Assembly (NCBI GenBank): GCA_964023275.1
Contig: OZ029916.1
Span: 19,106,686 to 19,170,685, forward strand
DNA: 64,000 bases
DNA from: Norana najaformis
Lineage: Eukaryota > Annelida > Clitellata > Crassiclitellata > Hormogastridae
Direction: 5' to 3'
In this document: positions 1 through 13,428 of the stretch, in pieces
How positions within the stretch are numbered: position 1 is the first letter of the stretch
How the letters are laid out: each line of letters begins with the position of its first letter
The notes under the pieces: model-generated
What the model saw: the letters and a program-made list of their open reading frames with translations, nothing else
Told to the model about the DNA's origin: nothing
Database searches by the model: none
Program-made: the position numbers and the translations under genes

Positions 1-1169
1 GCTGCTGTTGGCTTCGACGTCGATGACTTCTGTCGCAGCAACATCATCGGTTCCTGCTGTTTCTGCAGCCTCCCGCCAAATACTGCTTCCAGTTCGTTTA
101 CCTGCTCCACGCTGTGACCAGGTAACGAATGTCTCGCCCTTCCGTTGACAACTGTGGCAACGACTGGTTCAGGCGACTTGACTTCGACAGCCACCTGTTT
201 TCCCTCGAGTGTATGATTCGCCCCTGCCACCACAACCACCTGTTTCGACTCCGACGGATGAGTAGTCCCCGACAAAGGCTTGAAGGGAATCGAAGCAGGA
301 GATTCTGCGAGTCGCTTCGATATGATTTCGACGTACTTTACTGGCTCCCCAGCGCGTTCTTCAGAGATGGTGTGTATGGCGCCCTGCGACCTAAGAGCCA
401 GTTCTCTCTCCTTCTCCTTGAGCAGCTCCAACTGGAGTCGGTTGCTCGCCAGCTTCTTCATGCTCACCTTGACATTTGGATCGCCCACCTGGTAGATCCC
501 GTTGGACGACGTAACCTCGATCTCGACGTTTCTCGTCTCCAGTCCCTGCGGGTCGGCTGCCAGCGGCAAGAGTCCCCTGGCCTGTCGGAGCGCGTCTTCC
601 CTCTCGCCTGCCAGTCGGATCTCCCTTTCAATCGGATTCTCGTTGGCCGGGATGTAGGCCAGCTTCCTGTCGCTTGTTAGGTCTGGATCTTCGTAGGGTC
701 GGACCTTCGGAGTGGCGTTCTCCGTGCTTTCTCCCGGACTGTCTGCGTCGGAGGCTGAACACTCTCTGTCGTCCTTCCTCGAAGCTGCTACCTTATGGTT
801 CACTGGTTTTGGTTCAGGAAGCGTGAAAGGGGTCTCTTTGTCGTTCGTCTCCTCAGGAACAGTGAGTCCCATCTCTTTCCAGCGACCCCGAAGCTCCACT
901 TCTCTCCTCCGCTGCTCCATCAGTTCCTGAACGATGCGGCTCTCTCCTGGATGGGCATAATTCGAAGCCACAGTTCTATCATAGTCGGCTGGAGAGGCGC
1001 AAGATGGAGACTCAATTTCATCGTCCTCAGCAGCCGAATGGTGCTGCTGGTGGTAGACGGACTGTCGAGTGGAAGCCAGTTCCTCTTCGCGCCGATGTTG
1101 TGCTAGTAATTCTTCTTCGATGACGTCATTGGTTCGGCGTCGATTAGAACCGGCTGTAAATGACGCCGT
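1..1169 (-). CDS. AKAP2/MISP-like gene, large second exon (open at edge)
   Basis: No stop interrupts this frame across 1169 bp. The acceptor is TCTGCTTAATTGTAG at 1170. The exon carries the IEREIRLAGERED motif (near 598-640) and the charged helix near 415-470. An internal AAG|GTGAGC near 465-475 resembles a donor, but the frame continues through it for more than 150 codons, so I read it as coding. Confidence 0.65.
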
Positions 1170-2626
1170 CTACAATTAAGCAGAGTCCAATTAATTTCTG
1201 GTAGTTTCTGCCACTAGAGTATTACTACTCTTCCGAGTTAATTAGTAGCAATCGATATTCTTAATAGCAAGCGTGGACTAAACCTGCGATTATTTACTTA
1301 CCTAATTAAGTCTTACTTACTTATTTTATGTCCTACTAGTAAGATATGGAAAACCCGCTTGATAGAAGAACCTGATGGAGTTAATACAAACTAGATTAAG
1401 AATAGCGACTAATCTGCTGCAAAAGTTAGACTGTAACGAAAACTGTTGAAGAGACTAACCAGAATTTCTGAGTGGATACTTTAAATCAGCTGCCGCATCG
1501 GTTTCATAGATAGTTATAGCTGTTACTGAACGACAGAAGGTCGAATGAAGGGATCGTTCTGTTTTATGCCTTTAGGCCCATCACATGGTCGAGGGGTCAT
1601 TTAATAATTTTAGCCCCACTAGGCTTACTCTTCTGTTTGATATTGCGTTGGCTTGCGTCATTCAGTTCATATACAAAGTTCAATGTAAAATTAAGATGCG
1701 GTCTAGTCTTTGAACTTTCGGCCCCTGTGCCAACTCTATGTCAGGTTAGGCCATTATACCTGTCTCTCATCTCTAAAACAGCATCACATCCCTAAAGTAG
1801 ATTCTGCCTTGGATATATATTCACAATTCGCCTGACCTGCTCTATGAGCTGATTTGCTGTGATCCAGCCATTTGCAGTCTGTGGGTAAACCTCATCATGG
1901 ATGCAATATGCGTTCCCTCATGGGTCGTTTATCTAACGGACAAGTATGGCGTCCATCTGTAGCATAGGTAAAGGTTGGTCTATCAAGACAGCGGAGTTGT
2001 GTTCTAGCGTGATCAGATGCAAATCACAGAACGATGGACAGGTAGAGAAACTCAGCCAGAGAAAGACGTAAACAGGCGGAGAGAGCGATATTCGTACAAG
2101 GTTACTCTCTACATCCCAATGTTCTGGACTTCTTTCATTTGACTTTCTTTCGCGCTGAACTGAAGCCATACCTCATCGCTCTATCATTTTGCTTATGATT
2201 AATGATGTCTTCTATTGTCCTGCTTCAGTGGGCACTTTTGGGCTTTGTACGGGGCATTATCAAATTTCAGTTGTATATGTTAATTATAAAGAAAGAGAAA
2301 GAGAGGGATTAACTTACATTTCCGTTGACTTGATCCATTTTCTTGCCGTCCGCTTGGCTCAGCTGGACTCTATGTTCGAGGTCCCGCCTCAACAATTCCG
2401 AGTCTCGGTCAGCCTCGGTCAGCTCAGCCAGGTTGCCCCCACCCCCGCAGCCGCCACTGCTCACTGACCGATCACTGCTGTCGCCCCAGGTGATGTCGTC
2501 GACAGATGCAGCCACCGACTGACCAGCGATGCTGTTGCTGTAGTTGGTCGGCGGATACTTAGTAGCAAATGGCGCACTGCTACTAGCAACGACGCTCGAT
2601 ACAGCAGGGACCTTGTAGAAGGGCAT
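1..2626 (-). CDS. AKAP2/MISP-like scaffold protein, 5' part of gene
   Basis: Two exons join in phase 0: 2626..2318 (103 codons, from an ATG opening MPFYKVPAVSS) and 1169..1, which stays open to the window edge, giving at least 492 residues. The donor is AAT|GTAAGT and the acceptor TTAATTGTAG|ACG. At about residues 275-300 lies NPIEREIRLAGERED followed by LRQARG. This is the signature of the A-kinase anchor protein 2 C-terminal/MISP family, actin-associated scaffolds at the cell cortex. Before it, a basic helix (ELMEQRRREVELRGRWKEMG) also fits that family. The rest is hydrophilic, with a second charged helix (LLKEKERELALR) and low-complexity linkers, and no membrane segment. The 3' end lies beyond the left edge, so the length and any PKA-binding helix cannot be checked. 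The family call rests on motif memory. Confidence 0.62.
1170..2317 (-). other. Intron of the AKAP2/MISP-like gene
   Basis: The interval is bounded by GTAAGT and TTAATTGTAG in phase 0. It is AT-rich with scattered short frames and shows no recognisable element. Confidence 0.55.
2318..2626 (-). CDS. AKAP2/MISP-like gene, first coding exon
   Basis: The exon runs from ATG at 2626 to the donor GTAAGT read from 2317. It codes for 103 residues, Ser/Ala-rich at first, then a Gly-rich run (SGGCGGGG) and an acidic helix containing LTEADRDSELLRRDLEHRV. A (GA)n tract lies 46-94 bp upstream of the ATG, so the 5' UTR or promoter probably includes it. Confidence 0.6.
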
Positions 2627-2670
2627 GACCTACGCTATAGCACTTGCTCTTGAATTACGAGAGCAGCCTG

Positions 2671-2671
<1 letters not shown>

Positions 2672-2720
<49 letters not shown>
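2672..2720. repeat. (GA)n microsatellite
   Basis: About 24 GA dinucleotides pass into a few GAGT units. The tract lies just upstream of the AKAP2/MISP-like start codon, on the side where its promoter would be. Confidence 0.95.
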
Positions 2721-2723
<3 letters not shown>

Positions 2724-3660
2724 GTGAGTGAGTGAGCGAGCGTGTAGCAGGAGGAGGAGGAGGAGACCTTAATCGTGCCCAGCAGTCGAATACATTCAGA
2801 CGCCAAGTGTGTTTATCTGCGGACGGATTCTATATTGAGTCAACAACGAGCTTCGTGTCAAGTTCAAGCGAGAGCGACCTAAGGAAGGCGGTGACAATGG
2901 CCCAAGCGAAGAAGAATCGGAGACCCGTGCTAGTAGGTGATTATCCTAAATCCAGGCGGCGAATTAAGTCAGTCTGTAAATTCCTGCAGACAAAAAGAAC
3001 AATGACTAATAGAGCACAGTTTTATCACCCAATGCATTTTAGTCTCTTGACGGCTTATATTATTTATAATTTATACACCTGTTCTGGCTTCATATCTGCG
3101 CTGCAGTAGATGTCACTGTGTGACGCGAGTAGCCTAATTTAATGCCGTACTCTGCATGTACATAACTGACATATATGAGAACTTCCTTAGATTCATGAAG
3201 CCCTTGTAGGACGAATAGGCCTACATGGGGTGCATGACTGATTGATAGCATGTCAGCATGTCACCTCTGCAGACGGGGTTCAAATCATGGCATGTTATGG
3301 TAAATTATTGAGCCTTATAAGCCGTATGGGGAGCTTGTCGGTGTCTTGCTGCCTTGTCTGCTTATTAAGTCGAAAGGTCGTTAACCTGTGTGAGACAATA
3401 GACTGTGCCTGCTCATTGTTCGTGTAAGCGCTCAGTGACTCTAAAGTTATATAGGGACTAAAGAGCCATTCTCTGCCAGATTTTGAGGCTTTTTAGTCCG
3501 AGTCTAATAACACTGCATTTTGGAAATGAGTCTAATGCCTAGGGATTATTTAGCAGGTAAGAATCTGTGGCTCCATGCATACAGGTGGCAACCCGAGGAA
3601 ATGGCTACCGTATAATTCCCTTATTTTGGGCCCATATATGGGGTTATTTATAATTATAAT
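2721..3660. other. Intergenic, no gene seen
   Basis: A frame beginning at 2732 is open for 125 codons but opens in low-complexity GAGT/GGA sequence and has no family resemblance. Nothing else is recognisable. Confidence 0.5.
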
Positions 3661-3664
3661 CTGT

Positions 3665-3666
<2 letters not shown>

Positions 3667-3719
<53 letters not shown>

Positions 3720-3729
3720 CCATCATCAT
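3667..3729. repeat. (ATC)n microsatellite at a LINE tail
   Basis: About 20 ATC units directly abut the 3' end of a minus-oriented LINE-A copy (3730 onward), as expected for the simple-repeat tail of a non-LTR element. Confidence 0.9.
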
Positions 3730-3860
3730 ATCCAGATTTCTGCAGCGCCCAACGATAGCTAGGTCACGGGAACCAGCTTATTCACAGGCTCTCAGTCAAA
3801 ACAAAATCGATAGGCAAAAGGGTTCGGCTCAAGGTCAAGATCCAAGAGTCAGGCAGGCGT
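3730..3860 (-). mobile_element. LINE-A 3' UTR fragment
   Basis: This minus-oriented copy of a dispersed sequence is anchored by AATCGATTTTGTTTTGACTG, GCTGGTTCCCG and GGGCGCTG(C/T)AGAAATCT on the element's strand. Six other copies lie in the window, and one (28.04 kb) continues upstream into a LINE reverse-transcriptase C-terminus. Confidence 0.8.
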
Positions 3861-4059
3861 ATACATCCCCTTATACATTCCACGAGTTCACTGTCCTCGT
3901 TCAAATAAACGATTCCTCGTGCGTCAAGTATACAAGAGTAGCAATCGTTATGAGGACCGGTAGAAACGCCTTCATCGTCCCATTCTTAAAAGGCATCAGA
4001 TATGAACGTTGCTTTTGAGAACTAGAGCGACCGATACTGATGGGGGAGGAGGCAACACA

Positions 4060-4400
4060 TGACGTCAGGTCTTACATAATTATAGGAGTCTCATTCGCTC
4101 GATCCGACCTCGACTGAAAACACCTTGAGTCGCACTCGTTATATCGTTGCCTGTGTATCGTCCGCATTTGCTGAATGCTTGATCTTGACACGACGAAATC
4201 CTCCCAAACCATGCAATTCGTTTATCTTAGTCGCCTTCCCCTCCCTCGCAGGTAAGTGATGAGGCCCTGTGATGACGTCACCGTGGAAGGTTGTTCGGTG
4301 CAGTGGTTATGAGAGAGGCTGAACGTAGGCTTATCGTGCATAAAACTGCTTCATAATAGAAATTCCAGAGAAGGAAAACATGCCGCATGCACTGACGTCA
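4060..4400. promoter_or_regulatory. Cluster of three TGACGTCA (CRE-like) palindromes
   Basis: Perfect TGACGTCA octamers lie at 4060, 4273 and 4393. The last runs into CGTCACGTGAC, so an E-box CACGTG sits beside it. The octamer is the CREB/ATF consensus. No adjacent gene start is visible, so function is unproven. Confidence 0.3.
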
Positions 4401-4419
4401 CGTCACGTGACTGCGCCGT

Positions 4420-7400
4420 TTTATATTAGCAATACCAACAGCACATGTGTATCGTTCTGTGACAGTGTGGCTATGCATTCTTGTGTGATTGCGTCCGTAT
4501 GATTATAGGTATATTGTGCATGATTGTATATACATAAGTATGTATGTGTGAGTGTCTGTAAGTATACTGGCATGTGTGTTTTGTGCTCGCGTTAATATGT
4601 GCTTGTGCGCTTGCTTGTGAACATATAGCGCGCTATTTTGTGTGCTTATGTGTTTATGTGATTGTAGGTGTGAGCGTGTGTAGGACTACGTGTGTGCTGA
4701 ATCTATGTGTCCATGCGCGTGAGTGTTGACAAATGCGTGGGTCCATCATGGGCCTATAAAACGCATAGTTAGCCTATAGGCTTCCATCACGATCGCAAAC
4801 AATACCTCCTCCAAATTTCAAATAAAGCCCTACGAACGAACGAACTTACAGTCATCGCCTACCGATTAATTCGTACTGATGACCGGCTGAATTATAAGTG
4901 GAAATATTTTACCAGTAATGTTAGCTTTGCATATAACATGAGCCTGTTGTCCAAATGGTTAATGTGGCTGCTACAAACATATGCTAATATATGAGCTCCA
5001 TAACCTCAGCAAAGAATTCAAGTTGCATCATGTGGCTGAGAAGCGAATTTAAAAAAAACACCGTTAATCTTATACCACCCCCTTTTTAAAGTAGCTTCCT
5101 AAATAAAAATTCGAATGCACTGAATACAGGCCAACTAAATGTAATCATCTATATTACAATGCGCTTAGATTTGTGCGTACGTGGGTGCGTGGTTCTGCTG
5201 AGGCGCTATCTGGCGAATGATATGAGTCTAATTAGATGCATGGTCCAGCTGAATGTTTGTAGAAGAGCTGGCGGTATCTGGCCAATAGCATATATAAATA
5301 ATAAAATAATAAAAGGGTATAGGAAACAGAGAGGTCAGGGAGAGGTCAGGGAGAAGCGGGGGGAAATAAAGGATATTTCTCAGAAGGGACATTTTGCCAA
5401 AATAGCGCGCAGATGGCCTTTAATACATTGCTCATCGTATTAGCCTATAAGCAACATATCAAAGATTTCGTTGTCAAAATAGGCTATCTTATGCTAATAG
5501 CGATAGCAGTTCGCCTCTGGAATCTAGCAAACCAGTTTAAAACAGATGCTTTAAACGAGTATCTTCCGAAGGTTGTTCGAGTTGGGTCATCGATACTCTA
5601 CTTATAACCAGATTGTTTATGTGAAACTTTAGCTCATAATATCTTTAGAAACAACGACTCTGTGAGGAGATTATTGCGCTTGAATGTTTGGGTTAATACT
5701 CTAGGCCAAAAAGTAATTAGTAGTGTTATTTGTTAATTTTACAACAAATGTAAACCGAGAGAGGCCAACGGGCATAAATTCTTTCGTCGCAAAAAAATAT
5801 AAAAGCAGAGCGCAATTCTACATGCAATTCGAGCCCTCGAATGGCTCTTCCTCCCTCCCTCCCTCTCCTCCCTCTCTCTCTGTCTATCTATCCCTCCCAC
5901 CCCTCTCATTGCATCACATGCATCGATAAATACATGTATGAAGTACGTACATATAATGCAATTTCAAATGCTACTCTTTCTCTGAAGCTAGAACTTTGAC
6001 AGCCCGTCCGTTCTGCTCAAACAGCCCCCCCTCCCTACTTAAACAAATTCCAACCTACATACGCCCTGAAATGTAGCCTATGAAAATTATACCGATCAAG
6101 AAGTGTTTTAAAATGAATCAGTAATTGAATTTAAAACACTGCAGGCTATGAACATAACAACTGCCCTACACAAAAACAAATATTAAGACGAACACAATAG
6201 GTCTATATGTTAACCGTTGGTGAGTTATGCATGCATATGCATGTATGTATGTAAGCAGATATATATATATCTAGTATGTAAGTCAGTTATAAGTAAGTAA
6301 GTAAATATATATGTATCTATGTATGCATGCATGCTTTTATGTATGTGTGTATGTATTATGTATGTATGCATAGGGTACGGTGGGGCAAAACGCCTAGTGT
6401 GGGGAAGACGCCCCCTTGAATATCTTGCCATTCTGCTATATTCTGGGTGGATTTGATAACAGCCGTTGACAAAGACCGTCCTAGTGAATACTGATCAGTT
6501 CAAACTTGACCTATTTCTTTCTGCGGTGCCAGACAGCAAGACAATGTTTGTTTTAGTTGCATTTTCTTTAACTCTCAGATACAGTTTGTTCAGCGATAAC
6601 TTTTGTAGTAGTTGGAAGATTAGAATGAGCTCAGTGCCATTGTTTAACCAATTAAGTGTAATACTGAAATACAGCTTCCAAGTTTTTGCAGCATGATGAC
6701 AATGGCCCGCGATGAACAGTATAACGGACTACCACTGTATGTAAGTATGTATGTATATATTTTTGTATATTGATATAGGCCAAATGAACACTTGTCGGTC
6801 TCTAGAAGGCGCTATATAAGTACTTTCCCTTGACCACGCATATATTGTAGGTAATGCGCAGGTGTGTGCACTGCGAGTGGGTCGTCTTGTCTTCAGCCTG
6901 CAGGTGGCCTTTGTTTCGAATGTATGCGTGGAGATAGGCTTTCATCGGTGCCTGAATGCGCCTACAGATCTCTACGGTAATTCATGCATGGCCATCGTTT
7001 ATTTAGCCCCGGCTGTCCTTGGGCCACTATAGGCCCAGACATGCCTAAGACCAATCGATTAGCTTGTAACAAAAAACCTCTCTTCGCATCAAGGTTATAA
7101 ATGCCAGACGAGGCTAATCTAATCCAGAATCTAGAGACTTCTATAGCGCCATTTTTGTAGCAAAGGTGTGCTATAAGCCAGAAGAGAAGACTTTCGAGTA
7201 GGTACCTAACCAGGCAACGAACTCCAAAACCCTAGCATAACATAATTGGTTTTGAGTGGATCAGATGGCGTTTAAGCTACCTGCTACCACTGAGCCTTGG
7301 GCCAGTCACCGAGAAAGCGCCGTCCTGCGTGCAAGGAAAATCAATAGGTTCGATGAATGTGACGGATGAAGACTGAAGTCCAATACCATGTGGACTGAAC

Positions 7401-9000
7401 CATTCGATATAGAGTCAGTGTAAGGATTAAGAATAGGAGTTTTATTTCCAAATGTCTGTATTTCCAAATGATTATTAAAATCAGGGCGTGGCAACGTTAT
7501 CCTATCCCTTGGTCAAATGATGATCGTTCTAGAGAGAACGAATGTCGAAGCTTCTGACCTTGAGCTTCTTCCATGGCCTTAGTAAGGACCGTTATTTGAA
7601 AGTCTTGTGTTTCAAGAGTGAACCAATCTATAATTTTCCGTCCTTAGGTAAAATGTGAAGCACCAGTATAGGCAGGTATACCCACACAGGCAGCCAGACA
7701 AACAGCCGAACAGTCAGTTCATACAGTCAGACAGACAGACAGACAACGTGGCATTTTGTGCAGAGTATGCATGCACCTACGTTGGTCTGTATTTTGTAGA
7801 TTTATTACTGTGCCTGTGCATGAATACACATAATGTGGGCCTATAATTTATAATAGTTGAGATAAACTGTATGCACATGTGATGGCGTGAGTCTGCTGCG
7901 AGATGCCGTGAACAGCGGCGATCAAGCAACAGGTGCCACACGGACAATAATTTCTCAGGCGCGCTCAGCTATGTTTCTTATATATGGGAATGGCCTTGTG
8001 TCTGCATCTGTCTCTCTGCTTATCTGCCTTTCTCTCTCTCTCTCACGACAGTGTAGTATCTCCTGTACTTCTCCTTCTTCGTTGTTGTCTGTTGGGTCAT
8101 GTTGCCCACTCTCCATTCTTTTGCAACTATGCTAGGCTACATTTTCCTTATTACGATCGCTCTATCAGTGTCAACTGGCTATACGTGCCACTCCTATGTG
8201 TCGAGGAAGGGCGACAGCAATACACTGTGTGACTAGCTGACCTTATTACTACGTGTATATTCAGGTAAAGAGAGCGATCACTGTAGCTGAAACATATCCT
8301 ATATGCTTACCAACTACCCAACGCCTTTAGGCCATTCATAATTCTTGTTCTGTGAGGACATCTTTCAGTACATATCGACTATAGGTAACGCTGATAAGAA
8401 TTAACGCTGTTACTTTCATTACCAATGTCACCGTCACCCTCATCATTGCCAGAAGCCAAATTATGTAGGCAACATATAAAGCAGCAACCATTCAGTTGTC
8501 TCTGCTATTGAAGTTTGGAGCCATGGCTCACAGTTAACATGCAATTGTTTAAACTTCTGACACGATACTCGTTCTGTCTCCCTCCCGGATAGAAGTGCCG
8601 TGCCTGGCTGCATATACGTCTGTCTGTCTGTCTGTCTGTCTGCCTGTCTGTCTGTCTGTCGGTGTTTATTCAATGATAGCTATCGGCCTGATTAGGGGTG
8701 ATGAGGGAGGGTGACCTCTGCATCTGAAGATAAAAGTTTATTCCCGGAGGCAACGCACCATCGCCCGTCATCAACGCCTAAGGACCAAACAAATAGCAAG
8801 CTGTTAACCCACTCGGCTATTAAGGTTGAAGCTGATCAAACGATGAGCCTGATAACTTATACGTGGGCCTCCTGCAAACGATGAAGCGTCATCGATCTAT
8901 TCTTACTATTCAAAAACACTATCACAGGCATATGTCTAGTTAGTGGTTCCACTGTTCGGCTATTAATAGAAAGGTTTCGATTATACTATATATGATACAT
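4420..9000. other. Intergenic, repeats only
   Basis: The stretch holds CCCT/CT-rich sequence (5846-5895), ATGT-rich tracts (6235-6365), an isolated GGCGCTATATAA motif (6808) typical of LINE/SINE 3' ends, AGAC-type repeats (7727-7745) and a TCTG run (8618-8663). Open frames are short and look random. Confidence 0.5.
8618..8663. repeat. (TCTG)n microsatellite
   Basis: Tandem TCTG units with one TGCC interruption. Similar short AGAC/TCTG runs occur at 7727, 11315 and 44900-45000. Confidence 0.9.
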
Positions 9001-9238
9001 ATTGATATGAATGCACATGAATGCATTCATATTCATTCGTAAATGCTATGGTGTCTGCAAAATATGTTGGCCTTAATTGCATATCAATACTGGTATATGA
9101 AAGCATGTCGTGCATACGCATGTAGGTCTATATCGCGTAGGCACATATACATAAACACCAATAAATACATCCATCCATCCATATGTACATATAGGTATAT
9201 ACATATAGATATATCGCTGTACGTATATCGATATATAC

Positions 9239-9258
9239 ATATCGGTGTACACCGATAT
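9239..9258. repeat. 20-bp perfect palindrome
   Basis: ATATCGGTGTACACCGATAT is a perfect palindrome, embedded in a longer imperfect TATACATA-rich inverted repeat. Confidence 0.85.
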
Positions 9259-9259
9259 A

Positions 9260-12200
9260 TGTATATGTATGTATATGCACATGGTGCTGTACAAGTAAAG
9301 GCAGTCGACCGAGAAGAAGCAGACGTGTTTGCTGATCAATCTGCAAATCTATGAAGTCGTCTCAACAGTGACAGGAAATCAATAACATCGATCGCTACGG
9401 ACAGAACAAGAATTAAGAATGGCCTAAAATCTAAACTCCACCAAATGTTTACATTCAACCAGGCAGGATCGATAATCGCCGTGCTCTTCCAGACTTTGCA
9501 AAACGCTAAGGGCCATATACAAGAAAACAATTTTGGATGGTAGGCCTACTGCGCCATGGACCTACATACAAGAATTACAAGGAGGCCTACACTGTCCCAT
9601 GTGGCTAGTTGGAAGTGATCAGAATATGAATTTTGCGCAAACAAAAGAGCTCGTGCAAATGAGGCCAAAATCCCTTCAGCACTAATCCCCAATCTAATCA
9701 AATGATCTACTTCGACATGCAGTATGGCGTTACTATGGAAATTCATTTTATCCACAGATTCGTAGACGACGGCAACATTCCTTGGGGGCAATAAATTGCC
9801 CAGCCTTCATGAACCGGTGATCCACTTGACCACCGTTGAAAATCTGTTTTAGATTTCAATTTCCGCCTGTTACTGCTCTGTATACACAGCAGACCCTATG
9901 GACAACAATCTCCTAGGATGGGATTTCCAAACTAATTTTCCCTAGGAGACGCAATGTAGTCTGTGTTCCCTGCAGCCATGCGTGTAACCTACTGTGATAC
10001 GTCCGGCAGTATAAAAGTTCTGCTTGTAGAGTCGCCTACGTAATCGTAATCTAGATAATTTCTAAAGCGCTAATTTAAAAGTAAGCACAGCTTATTCACA
10101 AACGCTGCGTCAAGTCAGAGGAATTGTCCAAAGATGCCATGGGATGAACAAAATTTCGTTGCCTGCGCTGACTAATATACATGAAATATGGCAATGGTAA
10201 TAGAAATGAAGAGTAGATCAATCATCGTACACTTATTCCACACAATCTACCTACTGTTCTCCAACATACCCCTCAAGCAATATTTTCAACCTATCTTGCG
10301 TCTAAGCTATTCACATCTGTCACATAGACATGTTTTATGGGCTTTTGTGAGTTTCTTAAAATGCGCTATATAAATAACGAGACAATACATACATATACAC
10401 ATCAGTGCAATTAATAAAGGCCATACATAGGATCGCATTGTGAAATAGTAGGCGACAAAACAGCAAACTGGATAAGTCGTATAGTTAGTTGATTTTTTTG
10501 CCTACCTGTCTCACGAAGAGATCAGCCGGATTGCAAGCGCTCTTCGTAGCCTATTGTTTGTTAGCAGCAGCGACGTTTTAGGTCAGAGTTCATTTGCATA
10601 TGGCAACGTATGGCTTGGGGTTACTCAACAGCAACAGCAGCAGCAGCAGCAGTAGCAACGGTACAGGTCAATGGCCAGGTATACAGTCGGTTATAGCGAA
10701 CGATTTGGACACATGTGTAGATCCACCTGCGCTCAGAACCGATACAGCAGCCCTATATAGGCCTACATACGTCGCCTTCCTTATACATACGCCGACTGAC
10801 TGAGCATTAGTAATCGCTTCACACGATCACATTTAGGCCTAGTTGCACAGGCCAACGCGTAGGCCTGTTTCACACCGACGATACAATAAGTCTGGGTAGG
10901 CTGCGGAGCCAACGCTTACTTGCGCTCAGTCATAAAGGTTCGTCGCACCTGCGGTTCTCAACAAACCATCGAACAAACGAATCTTCAGCCAATGAAGCAA
11001 GTGACTGCATGTCAGCATGCAATCGTCATTTAGCAGAGGCTGCGTGTGTTACACAGGTAGTGTCACATGACCCACAGTCGACCGACCGATAGCTACATCG
11101 ACAAACGGGTCATCAGCGATAACATTCCTACATGCAAATGTGTGCAAAGCAAACCTCAATGTACAGGAAGTATACTTCCTCTCTCTCTCTCGCCCTCTTT
11201 CACCCTCAGCATCTGTCTGTTTATCTCTATGTCTCTTTCTCTCCGTCTATGTCTATTCTGTCCGTCTCTGACTGTTTCCCTCTATCTCCCTCCGACTCAG
11301 AGGGACGAACGCACGGACAGACAGACGGACAGACAGTCAAATAATGACGGAGATATACCTACAAAGACTGACAGAAGTCGATATATAAATTTATATATAT
11401 CGTGTTATACATAAATTTTTATATGCAATCAGTCTATAGCCTTATATAATTATATGTATGTGTATGTATATATGTGTATGTCATATATATATATATATAT
11501 ATATGACATATATGACATACACATATATATATATATATATGACCAGATGTCAGATTGTGGGAACAATGGACCAAGTTGTTTGCATTTCCTGACGTCGTGT
11601 CGACCGAGAACCCGATGACCATGACGTCTCCCTCTCTGCACCTCCGTCACCACACGACGCTTTGTCACGCAGACGCTCGAAGAATTCTATTTCCCAGCAG
11701 ACCCGCGTGGCACCTGCTTTTCAAAACCCGAGTGGCTGCATGAGGTAGGCCTAAGCACGTCAGTCCTCTTGTAAACCACAGCAACCTCTTAAGGGCGTTT
11801 TTAATTGACGCACCCAAGGCGGATCAAACAATGAATCAGACAGCCTCTTGGTGTAAGCAAGCACGAGCTGTTCGGATAGGCCTACATGAAGCTAGGTTAT
11901 TTCCCTAGGGAGGGATCTAAGACCATGGAAGCCTATTGCATGAGCCTACAACTTATACGTGGGCCTTCTGTGCATAGCAACCTATAACAAAAAAACAACA
12001 AAGACGAGACGTAGGCCTAATGCAGGGCAGGTGACACTATTAGGAGGATTACAAAGGCTCTACCTCCTCTAAGACCCGTAATTCGCCTTTAATAATCATA
12101 TTTATAGATGCGTGTTTTATAGAATGTGATCAAGGCAACATATATTGGTCTATTTAGGCCTATTCCACTTTTATACCAACAGATCTCATTGCATAGGTTT

Positions 12201-12480
12201 GCATATGTCATATGCGCTATTCATACTTATTAGACTACTTAGTGTTGCATTGTAATGTAATGATTGTATTGTAACGCGTAAATGTTTTATTATTAGGATG
12301 TTGTAAGCATATTAAGTTTTTCTTGTATTCTTCAATACTCGTAAAGCGATGTGCGATTAGCTATTGGTTAATAAAGAATATTCTTACTTACTTACTTACT
12401 TTGTAGTAATTGTACTATATGTGCAAAGGTTGCGATTTACAGAAGAAGTGGAGATTCCCCACCGAAGTTATATAGGCCTA
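9260..12480. other. Intergenic, AT-rich palindromes and no clear gene
   Basis: Frames at 9336-9530 and 9546-9791 (minus), 10594-10803 (plus, with a short CAG run) and 11555-11743 (plus) are open but match nothing I know. The octamer TAGGCCTA is frequent here. Near 12355-12405, TTAATAAAGAATATTC followed by CTTA repeats looks like another retroelement 3' tail. Confidence 0.45.
11474..11520. repeat. Inverted repeat around an (AT)n core
   Basis: Arms GTGTATGTCATAT (11474-11486) and ATATGACATACAC (11508-11520) are perfect reverse complements around an AT dinucleotide tract. A cruciform or hairpin is possible. Confidence 0.85.
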
Positions 12481-12836
<356 letters not shown>

Positions 12837-13428
12837 ATATCCCTATGAGATTTGCTCATAGCCCTTCGTTCCTCTGCTGCCAACTACACATTATTGCACC
12901 ATGATTGCATTATTTGCGAATGTCTTTGCCTGTCGCGGTCTGTACACGTACACCTTAACTGGCGAAGCACCCATTCAAACGGGGAACAGTGATGAAGGAT
13001 CTTACCCGATAAATTCATCGACAATGAGCAGGGTCGAGGCCATACAGTCGCAATAGAATTTCATTTAGGCCTACATTTTAATTCGTCGGATTTCAGCATT
13101 AATTTCTATTTGATCATTTCTATTTCGGATATAAGTTCGTCCCCTGATAGATGTTAAAGTAAATGTAAGTCACCGAAATTTCTTAGCGCACACACAAAAG
13201 CTGCGTCACGGAGACCGGCTTATTGACAACGCATAGAGGGGCTCGATGAATACAGCAGTTCTTATAAGAAGCATAATTCCTTCAACACAGCCACGCTGTT
13301 GGATCAGTGTGTTATAAATGGGCCATTGTTAGTCGAGGGCATTTAGGGCTGTGCATGAAATTCCCAGTTTCATTTGCCATATAATATAAACTCTAAGCAC
13401 ATCTCTTCCAACTTGCTTACCCACCACA

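Noticed and set aside
129..1106. Plus-strand frames of up to 183 codons
   Set aside because: They are antisense shadows of the minus-strand AKAP2/MISP-like exon, which has the family motif and good splice sites.
2732..3109. 125-codon plus frame after the GA repeat
   Set aside because: It starts in GAGT/GGA low complexity and has no recognisable domain or splice support.
3575..4018. 147-codon plus frame with a poly-Ile run
   Set aside because: It is made of the (ATC)n tract and the inverted LINE-A 3' UTR; the same peptide pattern recurs at other inverted LINE-A copies.
9546..9791. 81-codon minus frame
   Set aside because: Reads like a protein in composition but I can match it to nothing, and no neighbouring exons were found.
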